The notes under the pieces are model-generated. The model was not told the origin of the DNA. It did not search any database and saw nothing but the letters and a program-made list of their open reading frames with translations. Positions 26,680 through 35,698 of a stretch of 64,000 nucleotides of DNA are shown here, piece after piece; positions within the stretch are counted from its first letter, which is position 1, and the number at the start of each line of letters is the position of its first letter. The stretch is from Crocinitomicaceae bacterium (GTDB lineage: Bacteria; Bacteroidota; Bacteroidia; Flavobacteriales_D; Crocinitomicaceae): the NCBI GenBank assembly GCA_023957475.1, contig JAMLHA010000013.1:1-64000 (forward strand). The letters are read 5' to 3'. Made by a program: the position numbers and the translations under genes.

Positions 26680-27498
26680 ATGTTGTACATTCATTGGGAC
26701 GTAACGCCAGAAATTATAGAAGGTTGGAAAACACCTAACTATTATGGTTTATTATTCGTAACAGGTTTAATTCTTGGCTATTACACCATCAGAAAAATGT
26801 TTCGAAAGGAAGGTGTTTCGGATGAAAAATTAGACAAACTCGTTTTGTACGTCGTTATTGCTACCATTGTTGGTGCTCGTTTGGGACACGTATTTTTTTA
26901 CGATTGGCCTTATTATAGACAACATCCAGGCGAAATTCTTAAAGTTTGGGAAGGTGGATTGGCCAGTCATGGTGGAGCTATGGCTTTAGTTATTGCACTC
27001 ATTCTTTACAACAAATTCGTACTGCAAAAAAGCTATTTATGGATTTTCGACCGCATTTCTGCACCTATAGCCATTGCTGGAACTTTTATTCGTTTGGGCA
27101 ACTTGATGAATAGCGAAATTGTGGGCCGTCCTACTGATGTACCTTGGGCTTTTGAATTTGTAAATTACATCAATGAGACTACAGGGCAGTTCGATCCTAC
27201 TCCTCGTCACCCAGCTCAATTGTACGAAGCAATTATGTACTTTTTTATTTTCATAATTTTATTGTTCTTATTTTGGAAAAAAGATTCATGGAAACGACCT
27301 GGTTTAACGTTTGGTGTTTTTCTAATTCTCCTGTTTGGTGGCCGCTTCATTGTAGAATTTTACAAAATGGGACAAACAGCTTATGACGAATCGTTGACCA
27401 TCAACACAGGTCAGCAATTATCGATTCCATTTGTAGTTGCCGGTATCATTATTTTAATTTGGTCGTTTAAAAACAAACCCAAAACAGAAGTTCAATAA
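26680..27498 (+). CDS. lgt: prolipoprotein diacylglyceryl transferase
   Basis: A 272-residue inner-membrane enzyme that transfers diacylglycerol from phosphatidylglycerol to the lipobox cysteine of prolipoproteins, the first step in lipoprotein maturation. Visible signatures: YYGLLFVTGLILGY near the N-terminus, VGARLGHVFFYDWPYY, GGLASHGG, and the Lgt signature around RLGNLMNSEIVGRPTD, followed by HPAQLYEA. About seven membrane helices. The ATG at 26680 fits the family start (YIHWDVTPEI); the frame is open 19 codons further upstream with a TTG. Several predicted lipoproteins in this window would be substrates. Confidence 0.95.
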   Translation: MLYIHWDVTPEIIEGWKTPNYYGLLFVTGLILGYYTIRKMFRKEGVSDEKLDKLVLYVVIATIVGARLGHVFFYDWPYYRQHPGEILKVWEGGLASHGGAMALVIALILYNKFVLQKSYLWIFDRISAPIAIAGTFIRLGNLMNSEIVGRPTDVPWAFEFVNYINETTGQFDPTPRHPAQLYEAIMYFFIFIILLFLFWKKDSWKRPGLTFGVFLILLFGGRFIVEFYKMGQTAYDESLTINTGQQLSIPFVVAGIIILIWSFKNKPKTEVQ

Positions 27499-27501
27499 AC
27501 C

Positions 27502-28425
27502 ATGAATCACAAAACCATCGACCGCTTAAAATTGGCCAATTTTGGCAATTTAGAATTACTTGCAAAACAAGTGGTTGAGGGTTTTATTACTGGATTACAC
27601 AAAAGTCCTTTTCATGGTTTTTCGGTTGAATTTGCTGAACATCGTTTGTACAACAAAGGAGAATCTACACGTCATATTGATTGGAAATTGTATGGTAGAA
27701 CCGAAAAACTATTTACCAAAAAATACGAAGAAGAAACAAATCTACGTTGCCAAATAGTTCTTGATTGTTCGGGCTCTATGTTTTTTCCAAAAGATGCGGA
27801 TCTCAATAAATTTGAATTTTCAACGTACGCAGCTGCTTCGTTAATCGAATTACTTAAAAAACAACGTGATGCTGTTGGAATCAGCTTGTTTTCAGACAAA
27901 CTTGACTTGCACACCCAAGCAAAATCAAGTCCTGCACACCACCGCTATTTGTACAGCGAGCTCGAAAAGCATTTTATCGAGTATTCAGAAAAGCAACAAA
28001 AGGCAAATGATACGATCACAGCATTGCACTCCATTGCCGAATTGTGTCACAAAAGAAGCTTAATTGTTCTTTTTACAGATTTTATTGATAATCCTGACAA
28101 AATAGATGAGTTGTTTCATGCTTTGCAGCATTTAAAACACAACAAGCACGAAGTAATTGTTTTTCATGTGGTGCAAAAGAAAACAGAAATTGATTTTCAT
28201 TTGGAAAATAGACCCTATTTCTTGGTTGACATGGAAACGGGAGAAAAAATGAAGGTTCAACCTGCAGAAATCAAATCAACTTATCATCAATCGATTACCA
28301 ATTACTTCAATGAGTTGAAAACACGCATGATGAACCACAAAATTGATTTCGTGCAAGTAGATATAGATAAGGGCTACAACGATGTATTGTTGCAATATCT
28401 ACTCAAAAGACAAAAGATGCATTAA
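27502..28425 (+). CDS. DUF58 domain protein (von Willebrand A-like fold)
   Basis: A 307-residue protein with the DUF58 core: EFAEHRLYNKGESTRHIDWK near residues 48-70, and a VWA-like metal site IVLDCSGSM near residues 87-95 followed by SLIVLFTDFID near 185. DUF58 proteins usually belong to operons with MoxR AAA ATPases and BatA/BatB-type proteins; none is adjacent here. It lies 3 bp after lgt and is probably cotranscribed with it. Function unknown beyond the family. Confidence 0.85.
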   Translation: MNHKTIDRLKLANFGNLELLAKQVVEGFITGLHKSPFHGFSVEFAEHRLYNKGESTRHIDWKLYGRTEKLFTKKYEEETNLRCQIVLDCSGSMFFPKDADLNKFEFSTYAAASLIELLKKQRDAVGISLFSDKLDLHTQAKSSPAHHRYLYSELEKHFIEYSEKQQKANDTITALHSIAELCHKRSLIVLFTDFIDNPDKIDELFHALQHLKHNKHEVIVFHVVQKKTEIDFHLENRPYFLVDMETGEKMKVQPAEIKSTYHQSITNYFNELKTRMMNHKIDFVQVDIDKGYNDVLLQYLLKRQKMH

Positions 28426-28440
28426 TAATTTAATTTCAGG

Positions 28441-29100
28441 TTAGAAAATCATGTTGTTATCAACCAATGTTTTATAGATTTCCTGTGAAACAGAATCTTT
28501 TACACTTTCTTTCACCAATCCTCTAAAATTACCAGCAGGTTCTTCAATCACTTCTACCGTTTTGAAAACATACTTTTGATTTTCCCATTTTAAGATGCAA
28601 TTGTAATACACATCAGAACCTTCAATTTTATCAATAAAGCGCAAAAGTAAATCATCGTTTGACGAAGGATTTTTTCTAAAGCCAATGATGTTGGCAATGA
28701 ACCCGTTTACCTTAATCAAAGCATCATTTTCTCGTTCAAAAACCAATACTCTACGCAACGGAATCCCACCTGTATTGGCTTTTACCAAAAGTATAAATCC
28801 ATCTTTTAACGGAGTGCCATTTTTTAATGGAAAAAATTTAAAATGTTCAGCAGTACATGGTGACACTAAATTGCCATCTGCATCCATTTGTGTATCGCTA
28901 CAGATATTTATTTCTTTTAATAATTCAACAGCTGAAGGATCATCAAATTCTTTTGAATTAAACAATTCTTCGACACCTTCAAACTCACTTGAATTGTCAA
29001 CTGTTTCTTTTTTTAATTCTGGCTCTGGCTGGTTATTTTTACAACTGTATAGAATACTAACACCGAGTATAACTGCTCCTATATATTTAATGATATGCAT
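28441..29100 (-). CDS. lipoprotein of unknown function
   Basis: About 219 residues with a lipoprotein signal (IIKYIGAVILGVSILYSC, Cys at the end of the lipobox) and then an acidic, polar linker (NNQPEPELKKETVDNSSEF). The rest (about 160 residues) is mixed alpha/beta with no domain I recognise. I start at the ATG at 29100, which gives a standard signal; an ATG three codons upstream (29109) is possible. It overlaps the end of the HMG-CoA lyase-like gene by 14 bp, so it is probably translated from the same transcript. Confidence 0.65.
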   Translation of the reverse strand: MHIIKYIGAVILGVSILYSCKNNQPEPELKKETVDNSSEFEGVEELFNSKEFDDPSAVELLKEINICSDTQMDADGNLVSPCTAEHFKFFPLKNGTPLKDGFILLVKANTGGIPLRRVLVFERENDALIKVNGFIANIIGFRKNPSSNDDLLLRFIDKIEGSDVYYNCILKWENQKYVFKTVEVIEEPAGNFRGLVKESVKDSVSQEIYKTLVDNNMIF

Positions 29101-29950
29101 AAAAAACATGATTTGATTCGTCCATTGCTTTTATAAACGCCATTTTATCAATTGGTAACACGATATTTTGCTTTTCAAACCATTCCAACATAATTTCAGT
29201 TGGCATATTTCCCGTCAAATCGTCTTTTGCCATTGGGCACCCCCCAAAACCTTTAATTGCGCCATCAAATCTTCTACAACCGGCATTGTAAGCTGCTGCC
29301 ACCATTTTTTCAGCATTTTCTCGAACTGTATGTAAGTGTGCTCCAAACTCAACATGAGGCAATTCTGGAATCAACTCTTTGAACAGGTAAGTCACTGTTT
29401 CTTCCGTTGCACAGCCAATTGTATCGCTCAATGCTTGAATGGAAAATCCAAAGTCATTGTACAATTTTTCACTCCATTTTATAACCGTTTCAGCATCCCA
29501 ATGCTCACCATAAGGATTTCCGAATCCCATAGAAAGGTAAATAACAACCTGTTTATTGTGCTTTGAAGCAATGTTTTGAATGGCTTCTACTCTTTTCAAT
29601 GATTCTTCAATGGTGCTATTGGTATTTCGCAATTGAAATTGTTCTGAAACCGAAAAAGGATAACCTAGATAAGTAACTTCGTCAAATTGTACCGCATCCT
29701 CTGCTCCTCTTTCATTGGCAACAATGGTGAGCAATTTAGAAGTTGATTGCGATAAGTCAATTTTAGTAAGCAAATCAGCAGTGTCTTTCATCTGAGGAAT
29801 TGCTTTTGAAGAAACAAAACTTCCTACATCAACCGTATCAAAATTGCATTTTAAAATACTGTTCACATAAGCAACTTTTTTCTCTGTAGGAATAAACTCA
29901 TGTATTCCTTGCATCGCATCTCTAGGGCATTCTACTAATTTCAATTCCAT
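29087..29950 (-). CDS. hydroxymethylglutaryl-CoA lyase family protein
   Basis: A 287-residue TIM-barrel enzyme. The start LKLVECPRDAMQGIHEFIP has the DRE-TIM/HMGL opening (here CPRDAMQG, usually GPRDGLQ), TIGCATEETV is near residue 165, and the C-terminal HLHTVRENAEKM and RRFDGAIKGFGGCPMAKD carry the metal-binding His-x-His and the GGCP active-site cysteine loop. HMG-CoA lyase cleaves HMG-CoA to acetyl-CoA and acetoacetate in leucine degradation. Other DRE-TIM lyases or condensing enzymes are less likely. The product overlaps the downstream lipoprotein gene. Confidence 0.85.
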   Translation of the reverse strand: MELKLVECPRDAMQGIHEFIPTEKKVAYVNSILKCNFDTVDVGSFVSSKAIPQMKDTADLLTKIDLSQSTSKLLTIVANERGAEDAVQFDEVTYLGYPFSVSEQFQLRNTNSTIEESLKRVEAIQNIASKHNKQVVIYLSMGFGNPYGEHWDAETVIKWSEKLYNDFGFSIQALSDTIGCATEETVTYLFKELIPELPHVEFGAHLHTVRENAEKMVAAAYNAGCRRFDGAIKGFGGCPMAKDDLTGNMPTEIMLEWFEKQNIVLPIDKMAFIKAMDESNHVFYAYH

Positions 29951-29967
29951 ACTTCCAAAAATACAAT

Positions 29968-31002
29968 TTAATTTGTTATTTTTAATAAAGCTTTGTTAAT
30001 TTTCTTTACGATACCAGGACCTTCATAAATAAATCCTGTATAAACTTGCACCAAAGAAGCACCTGCATTTAATTTTTCAATGGCATCTTTAGCCGTGTGA
30101 ATTCCACCTACTCCAATAATTGGAAATGCGTTATTTGACTTCGTTGCTAAATAGCGAATAACTTCTGTAGAACGATTGGTTAAAGGTTTACCAGATAAAC
30201 CACCTGCACCGATTGATTCAACCAGCTGTTTTTCAGCTACTAAATCTGAACGATCAATGGTTGTATTTGTAGCAATTACTCCATCAATTTTTGTTTCCAA
30301 AACAATTTCTACAATATCATCTAATTGCTCATTGGTTAAGTCGGGAGCTATTTTTAATAAAATTGGTCGCTGAATAGATTTAGTAGAATTTTCATCTTTC
30401 AGTGTTTGCAACAATTTTTTCAACGGTTCTTTTTCCTGTAAAGCTCTAAGATTGGGTGTATTTGGTGAAGACACGTTGACAACAAAATAATCCACATAAG
30501 GATGCAAGGCATCAAAAGCTTTTAGATAATCACTATCTGCCTCTTCATTTGGAGTTACCTTATTTTTTCCAATATTTCCGCCAATTATAATGGATGTTTT
30601 TCTCTTTTTCAATTCTCCAATTGCCGCTTCTACTCCATCATTGTTAAACCCCATTCGATTAATGATTGCTTCATCTGCTTTTAAGCGAAACAAGCGAGGC
30701 TTATCGTTCCCAGGTTGACCTTTTGGCGTAATTGTACCAATTTCAATAAATCCAAATCCACAATGAGCTAAATCATTGTACATGGTTGCATTTTTATCAA
30801 ATCCAGCAGCTAAACCTACAGGATTTGAAAATTTCAATCCAAACACTTCTCGATGCAGGCGTTTGTCTTCTACGCAATAGATTTTTTTAAATAAAAATTT
30901 CCCACCAGGTAGTGCTAACACGAAGTGTAACAAATTGGTTGTGAAGTAATGAACTTTTTCTGGATCAAACAGAAATAAAATTGAGCGAAGTATTTTATAC
31001 AT
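29968..31002 (-). CDS. pyrD: dihydroorotate dehydrogenase (quinone), class 2
   Basis: A 344-residue membrane-associated flavoprotein that oxidises dihydroorotate to orotate with quinone in pyrimidine synthesis. The N-terminal amphipathic membrane-binding part ([20 protein letters not shown]) is that of class 2 enzymes. Then [42 protein letters not shown], and [16 protein letters not shown], where the catalytic Ser of class 2 lies. [15 protein letters not shown] and GVGGI elements follow ([23 protein letters not shown]). The frame is open 12 codons upstream; the ATG at 31002 fits the family start. Confidence 0.94.
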   Translation of the reverse strand: MYKILRSILFLFDPEKVHYFTTNLLHFVLALPGGKFLFKKIYCVEDKRLHREVFGLKFSNPVGLAAGFDKNATMYNDLAHCGFGFIEIGTITPKGQPGNDKPRLFRLKADEAIINRMGFNNDGVEAAIGELKKRKTSIIIGGNIGKNKVTPNEEADSDYLKAFDALHPYVDYFVVNVSSPNTPNLRALQEKEPLKKLLQTLKDENSTKSIQRPILLKIAPDLTNEQLDDIVEIVLETKIDGVIATNTTIDRSDLVAEKQLVESIGAGGLSGKPLTNRSTEVIRYLATKSNNAFPIIGVGGIHTAKDAIEKLNAGASLVQVYTGFIYEGPGIVKKINKALLKITN

Positions 31003-31136
31003 AAGAAATAATATAACACTACAAATGTACAAAAACAAAAAAGAAGTAACTTAAAAAAAGATAGTATGCATTGTTAATAATACAAATATTTCAATCTGTG
31101 ACTAATAATTATTGTTACCTGATTAACACTAAAAAT

Positions 31137-31967
31137 TCATCGGATAGCAGTGGGGAAATACACATTTCGGAGCACTACTCTTTCAATTCTTACAGAGTCT
31201 GTGGGTGAAACGGTTTTCTTAAACATGCGTTGATCGTCTGTAGAGTAAAGATACGTAATTTCTTTGTTGTCTGCAAGTAATTTGTAAGGAAAATTTCCTC
31301 GGCTGTAAGTTGTTTGAGAAATCATGCGTTTGGTATCGGTGAGCATGTTTCCGTTTTCGTCATAAGTGTAGGTGCTGTTGGGAGTGTCCAAAATGCCGTT
31401 TAATTGTGTAAGTCTGTTTTGGGCATTGTAGGTGTAGTTCCATCCTTCGGTTTTGCGCACCACACTTGGGTCGGAAACATCTGTATGGTGAATGATGCGC
31501 TTTAATTGGCGGATATTGCCAATTTTGTCATACACATAGTTTTCGTCTCCTATTTCCATGGCAGCGTTTTCCTGTCCGAGTGGTAGGGCATTTACAACAT
31601 GGTCGCCTACTAATCCATCAGCTTGGGTGAGGCGGTTCAGGTGGTCGTAGTTGTAACCATAAACACTTGGGTAATCAAACAACGGTGGTGGTGAGCCGTA
31701 AACGCCATTAAAATCATAGCTACTAATCACTCCGTTGATAGTGCCATTGTAGTTGTGTCCGCACTGTGGTTGATAGGTTTGAAATGGATTGTAAAACGTT
31801 GGTGTGTTGTTGTCGTAGCTGTAGTAATGTCCCATCAGCACGTTTCCAAATGCTGGAGGAGTAAGGTTAGTAGAGGAAATGCGGTAAATGCGGTTGCCTA
31901 TGTCGTAGGAATAAGTTGTAAGAGTAGTATTAAGTGGTTTTATATAGCAAATATAGCTAAAAAAATA
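31137..31967 (-). pseudogene. Rhs/YD-repeat protein remnant
   Basis: On the minus strand the frame is open from about 31967 to the stop at 31137 and encodes YD repeats: TYSYDIGNRIYRISS, YGYNYDHLNRLTQAD, NYVYDKIGNIRQLK, WNYTYNAQNRLTQLNG, STYTYDENGNMLTD. The upstream end has no start codon in a plausible place (the first ATG is at 31841, inside the repeats), there is no signal sequence, and the C-terminal toxin/core part is missing. GC content is visibly higher than in the neighbours. This is a fragment of a large Rhs-type gene, probably acquired and decayed. Confidence 0.75.
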
Positions 31968-32048
31968 CTATGTATGCGCATTTTTTAACAAAAAAGGACA
32001 TTCAAAAAATTGAACATCCTTTTAAAACTTTTACAAAATTTCTTGAAA

Positions 32049-33008
32049 TTAGAACTTATAGCGTCCTCCTTTCCATGTAGCTTGTTTTCTTTGACCAGCG
32101 TAATCTTTATATGTAATATTTCTTGTTACAACAATATTGATATAAAAATAAGCATCTTTTTGTTTATCACCACGTTGTTCACCTGGAGCAAACCATGTTG
32201 TGTTTTCATAACTTGGATTTGACAAGTAGGCAGATGTTGCACTAACTTCTGTTGCCAATTTTGCAGGGTCGTAATACGTTGTTCCTACGTCATCAATATA
32301 ATCTGTAAACGTTTTCACATAAGAAGCTTCGATACCTAAACGCCACATTCTATCCAAACCAATTCTAAAACCAACCCCCATTGGAATAGCAAAAGTAACA
32401 GGGCCATAAGGTTTAGCACCCCCATCAAGACCTTGACCTTCTGTTTTTAAAGGACGTAAAGCTACCCATTTTCCTTGATACATTGCTTTAGGGTTAAAGA
32501 ATGTAGCAGCTACTCCACCAAAAATATAAAATTGATCGTTGTGGTCTTTCATTGATTTAAGTCCTCTCACTTTGTATCTAGCTCCAAATTTTTCATTTGC
32601 CCAAATAATGATATCTAGACGTTGAGCCAATTCAACAAACAATGAACGAAAGTGAAGGTTTCTGGAATTACGAATTACTTCATTTGTCAATGCATCATTA
32701 CCTTTCAACATACCGATTGACAATGTTGATGTAGTTGCAAAATACGGATGAAAACGGTATCTAAAACCAACCATCCCTCCAAAATTGGTTGATGGAAAGT
32801 CTAAATCCGCTAATGAAAAGTCTTTACCGATTCTGTCTTTACCTCCAAGATCTCCAAGGAATTGAGTCACACCAAGTCCAAATAAAATTTCTTTTTTATT
32901 CAACGACCAATTTCGTTGTGTATTGAAATTCGTATGTTGCGCTGATACAGTTGATGTAAAAGCAAGAGTAAGAATCAGTACAAGTGGATAAGTAAATATT
33001 TTATTCAT
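32049..33008 (-). CDS. outer-membrane beta-barrel protein (DUF6089-like)
   Basis: A 319-residue protein with a signal peptide (residues 1-23, ending TVSAQ) and an alternating polar/hydrophobic beta-barrel pattern throughout, e.g. FGLGVTQFLGDLGGKDRIGK and FGGMVGFRYRFHPYFATTST. Length and pattern match the DUF6089 group of Bacteroidetes outer-membrane proteins. Partners and function are unknown. It lies downstream of a sigma/membrane-partner gene pair on the same strand, but a 104-bp gap separates them. Confidence 0.75.
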   Translation of the reverse strand: MNKIFTYPLVLILTLAFTSTVSAQHTNFNTQRNWSLNKKEILFGLGVTQFLGDLGGKDRIGKDFSLADLDFPSTNFGGMVGFRYRFHPYFATTSTLSIGMLKGNDALTNEVIRNSRNLHFRSLFVELAQRLDIIIWANEKFGARYKVRGLKSMKDHNDQFYIFGGVAATFFNPKAMYQGKWVALRPLKTEGQGLDGGAKPYGPVTFAIPMGVGFRIGLDRMWRLGIEASYVKTFTDYIDDVGTTYYDPAKLATEVSATSAYLSNPSYENTTWFAPGEQRGDKQKDAYFYINIVVTRNITYKDYAGQRKQATWKGGRYKF

Positions 33009-33112
33009 TTATAATCTTAGTTTAGAATCACTTCATAATTGGCAAATTTAATGTAATTTTTCGAATTACCTAAAAAAACGATAAAATATATAAACAAAAA
33101 TATGTTTAAAAG

Positions 33113-33886
33113 CTATTTAAATTTAACATTTAAATCCATCGATAAACATCTAACAACCTCATTGTCAGTGTTTATAGCTAAAATATTTGTTACATATACC
33201 CGTTGATTCAAACCAATATTTTCAATTTCATTTAAAATGTTTTGAGGCACTTTTGAACCATCAATAGTTACTGTTTTGTCACCCGCTCTCGAAGTATAAT
33301 ACAAACTGAACTGTTTAATTCGGTAACCATCAGCAATTAAAATTTCGCTATTTTTAAAATTTTCCCATGAAATATCCCCATTAAAAACTCCTGATATAGA
33401 AGGAACTGTGTTTTTTAAAGTTGTTTTTGGATTTTGATTGTTCTCTTCAACTTTTTGTTGCTCCTCTTTTGCTTTAGTCGTTTGTTTTTCACCTAAATCT
33501 ACGTTTTGTTTTGGTTTAACAGTTATTTTTTCAGCAACTGGTGATTTCTTACTTGTTTGCATTGTGCTAATTTCAACAGTAGGAGTAGTAACTGTATTAT
33601 TCAAATTTTCAGTTGGAACAGCAACATCAACCGCAGAACTCACATAATCAACATTTTGTACTATTTGATCATTTGAATCGATCGGTTGGCTATTTTTAGA
33701 AAAATAAATTCCAAGGGCAATAGCAACACTTGCAAATCCAATAGCACCATAAAACCAGCCCTTTGAGATTAGAGAAGTGGAGTTTGATGTTTTAATTTTA
33801 GTAAGAACTGATTCAAAGTTTTGTTTTGAATCAATGTAGTCTTTCGTAAGTTTCTTTCGGTCCAGATTAATTTTAAAATTTCCCAT
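33113..33886 (-). CDS. single-span membrane protein, likely anti-sigma partner
   Basis: A 257-residue protein with a short cytoplasmic N-terminus (about 45 residues), one membrane helix (GWFYGAIGFASVAIALGIYF, about 43-62), a low-complexity spacer and a C-terminal domain of about 100 residues. Its start codon overlaps the stop of the ECF sigma gene by 1 bp (TAATG). That arrangement and topology fit a membrane anti-sigma factor, which would hold the sigma factor at the membrane. No zinc anti-sigma motif is visible, so the role is inference. Confidence 0.6.
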   Translation of the reverse strand: MGNFKINLDRKKLTKDYIDSKQNFESVLTKIKTSNSTSLISKGWFYGAIGFASVAIALGIYFSKNSQPIDSNDQIVQNVDYVSSAVDVAVPTENLNNTVTTPTVEISTMQTSKKSPVAEKITVKPKQNVDLGEKQTTKAKEEQQKVEENNQNPKTTLKNTVPSISGVFNGDISWENFKNSEILIADGYRIKQFSLYYTSRAGDKTVTIDGSKVPQNILNEIENIGLNQRVYVTNILAINTDNEVVRCLSMDLNVKFK

Positions 33887-34461
33887 TATTGCAGCTTATT
33901 TAAGTATATCTTTTTCAATTTTTCTATTGCTCTAAATGATTTAACTTTTGCATTGTTTTCAGTTACATCAAGTATTTCGCCAATTTCTTTGAAAGAGCGC
34001 TTTTCAAAATAACGAAGTTCTAACAGTTGCATATCTTCTTCATTTAATTTCGCCAAACATTCCATCAATCGTTTTCTATTTTGTTCACTCTCCTCATGAT
34101 CAAACTCATCAATAAATTCATTCACCTGCACTGTGTCAATATTCACAGTTCGAATTGCTTTATTATCCCTAAAAGACTGATACAACTCACTCTTTGCAAT
34201 TCGATACAACCACGAAGCAAAAGGCACACCTCTAAACTCGTATTTATGAAGATTTTTTATAGCCTTCATAAAAACCTGAGAAGTAATGTCAAATGCCATT
34301 TCTTCATCATCCATGCGCTGATAGATATATCTAAATATCTGCTCATGGTATTTTTTATACAACGGTGCAAATTGCTCAGGGTCAGCTTTTGCTCGTTGTA
34401 CCCACTCCAATTCCTCTAGCATACGAGAATTGGATTGGTGATACGCTGGGTTCACACTCAT
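33886..34461 (-). CDS. RNA polymerase ECF-type sigma factor
   Basis: A 191-residue sigma-70 factor with regions 2 and 4 only: FRYIYQRMDDEEMAFDITSQ and FRGVPFASWLYRIAKSELY in region 2, AKLNEEDMQLLELRYFEKRS and EIGEILDVTENNAKVKSFRA in region 4. It is translationally coupled to the membrane protein downstream. A TGTAACC-N12-TTTAC motif 61-86 bp upstream of the start could be its own ECF-type promoter (autoregulation), since the same motif occurs before the DoxX-like gene near 9540. Confidence 0.9.
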   Translation of the reverse strand: MSVNPAYHQSNSRMLEELEWVQRAKADPEQFAPLYKKYHEQIFRYIYQRMDDEEMAFDITSQVFMKAIKNLHKYEFRGVPFASWLYRIAKSELYQSFRDNKAIRTVNIDTVQVNEFIDEFDHEESEQNRKRLMECLAKLNEEDMQLLELRYFEKRSFKEIGEILDVTENNAKVKSFRAIEKLKKIYLNKLQ

Positions 34462-34521
34462 AGTTTCTGGTTTTATTTTCTAGCTTAGCAGAGAAATGGC
34501 TTGCAGACCATTTGTTTATAT

Positions 34522-34547
34522 AAGTAAATAAGTTTGTTTTGGTTACA
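34522..34547 (-). promoter_or_regulatory. possible ECF-sigma promoter of the sigma gene
   Basis: On the minus strand: TGTAACC (34547-34541), 12 bp, TTTACTT. Similar in sequence and spacing to 9536-9562. Autoregulation is inference. Confidence 0.35.
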
Positions 34548-34587
34548 CTATTTTTAACGTTTATTTTAAAAAAATATTGTTTTCAAA

Positions 34588-34764
34588 GAAAAAAACCCAT
34601 ACGCTTTGTTCTCTGAAGCTCCAGAAAACACGATTAGAAAAAACTTAGCCTGTTCTGTAATCCGCTGTCGAAAAAAATCGAATCCGAAGATTGCGGCCCG
34701 CCATAGTTTGCCAAAAACTTTTTCTTATGATAAAATTTTAAGCTTCAAAATATCAACGTATGGG
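34588..34764 (-). ncRNA. candidate structured small RNA with terminator-like 3' end
   Basis: On the minus strand a segment of about 177 nt starts with CCCATACG (34764-34757) and ends with its complement CGTATGGG (34603-34596), followed by seven T (34595-34589). Inside is a second long-range stem (TTTTGAAGCTT with GGAGCTTCAGAGAA, including G-T pairs), and at the apex small hairpins including AATC-TTCG-GATT, a UUCG tetraloop. It resembles a rod-shaped RNA with a closing stem. Just upstream TTTATTTG is close to a -7 element. Length and rod shape are similar to 6S RNA, but no sequence signature proves it. The plus-strand open frame across it lacks any domain. Confidence 0.5.
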
Positions 34765-34887
34765 CTCTCAAATAAATTGAGATACAGTCACTGCTCTAAC
34801 TCTATAGATGCACTGATACTGCTAATTTACAAATAAAAAGTCGCTCCTCCAAAGAAAAGCGACTTAAAATTTATAAAAAAATACTAT

Positions 34888-35418
34888 TTACTGCTTAACC
34901 AGCTGAATATCTGCATTTAAACGAACATCTTCTGAAACCATTACTCCTCCTGTTTCCAAAGCAGCATTCCATGTCAACCCGTAATCGGCTCTATTGATTT
35001 TGCCATTCAACGAAAACCCTGCTTTTGTATTTCCATAAGGGTCTTTTGTAATTCCACCAAACTCCATTTTCAATTTTGCTTCGTTGGTTACTCCTTTAAT
35101 CGTAAAATCACCTATGATTGAATAGGTATCATCATCAACTTTCTCTACTTTCTTGCTCTTAAACGTCAATTCAGGATAATTTTCTGCATCAAAGAAATCA
35201 GCACTTTTTAAATGCCCATCTCTTTGTTCATTATTCGTTGAAATTGCATTGATTGGAGCAGAAAATTCAAATTGAGCAGTTGAAAAATCATCTTCTTCGG
35301 TTGCCGCACCTCCTTGAAATCCGTTGAACACTCCTGTAACATTTGAAATCATTAAATGTTTCACTTTAAACATTACTTCACTGTGACTTGGGTCAATTAC
35401 CCATTTATTTGTTGCCAT
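34888..35418 (-). CDS. YceI family lipid-binding protein
   Basis: A 176-residue lipocalin-like protein: WVIDPSHSEVMFKVKHLMIS at the start and TFKSKKVEKVDDDTYSIIGD and YGLTWNAALETGGVMVSEDV later are the YceI family pattern. Relatives bind polyisoprenoid chains or related lipids. There is no signal peptide, so it should be cytoplasmic, unlike E. coli YceI. Its ligand is unknown. A single gene. Confidence 0.9.
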   Translation of the reverse strand: MATNKWVIDPSHSEVMFKVKHLMISNVTGVFNGFQGGAATEEDDFSTAQFEFSAPINAISTNNEQRDGHLKSADFFDAENYPELTFKSKKVEKVDDDTYSIIGDFTIKGVTNEAKLKMEFGGITKDPYGNTKAGFSLNGKINRADYGLTWNAALETGGVMVSEDVRLNADIQLVKQ

Positions 35419-35685
35419 AATTTTATTTTTTTAATTATTAATTACTTTTTAAAAGTCCAATTAATTCATTTAACTATTGATTAACACTGCAAAATTAAGT
35501 ACAGAAAATGTTTTAAAAATTGATCTATGTTAAGAAATTGCAGAGTGCAGAGTTCAGAGTGTAGAGTTCAGAGATAAACGGTGGTTTCGGCTACGCTCAG
35601 CCACCAGACTCATTTTGTCAACCAATCAACCAATCAACCAATCAACAAATTATCAACAAAAAGAACAACATCACAACAGTTTTAT

Positions 35686-35693
35686 TAATTTTG
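35686..35693 (+). promoter_or_regulatory. -7 element of recF, leaderless arrangement
   Basis: TAATTTTG matches TAnnTTTG, and only 5 nt separate it from the recF ATG at 35699. Transcription should begin at or next to the start codon. The same layout is seen before uvrA and the SirB1-type gene. Confidence 0.5.
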
Positions 35694-35698
35694 TTTCA

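Noticed and set aside
34588..34764. tmRNA, SRP RNA or RNase P RNA as identity of the structured segment
   Set aside because: TTTCGACAGCGG inside resembles a tmRNA 5' motif, but there is no tRNA-like acceptor end, no tag frame and the length is too short; SRP and RNase P core motifs are absent.
34606..34836. 76-codon plus-strand frame over the candidate RNA
   Set aside because: Its sequence is fully explained by the palindromic RNA structure on the other strand, and it lacks any domain.
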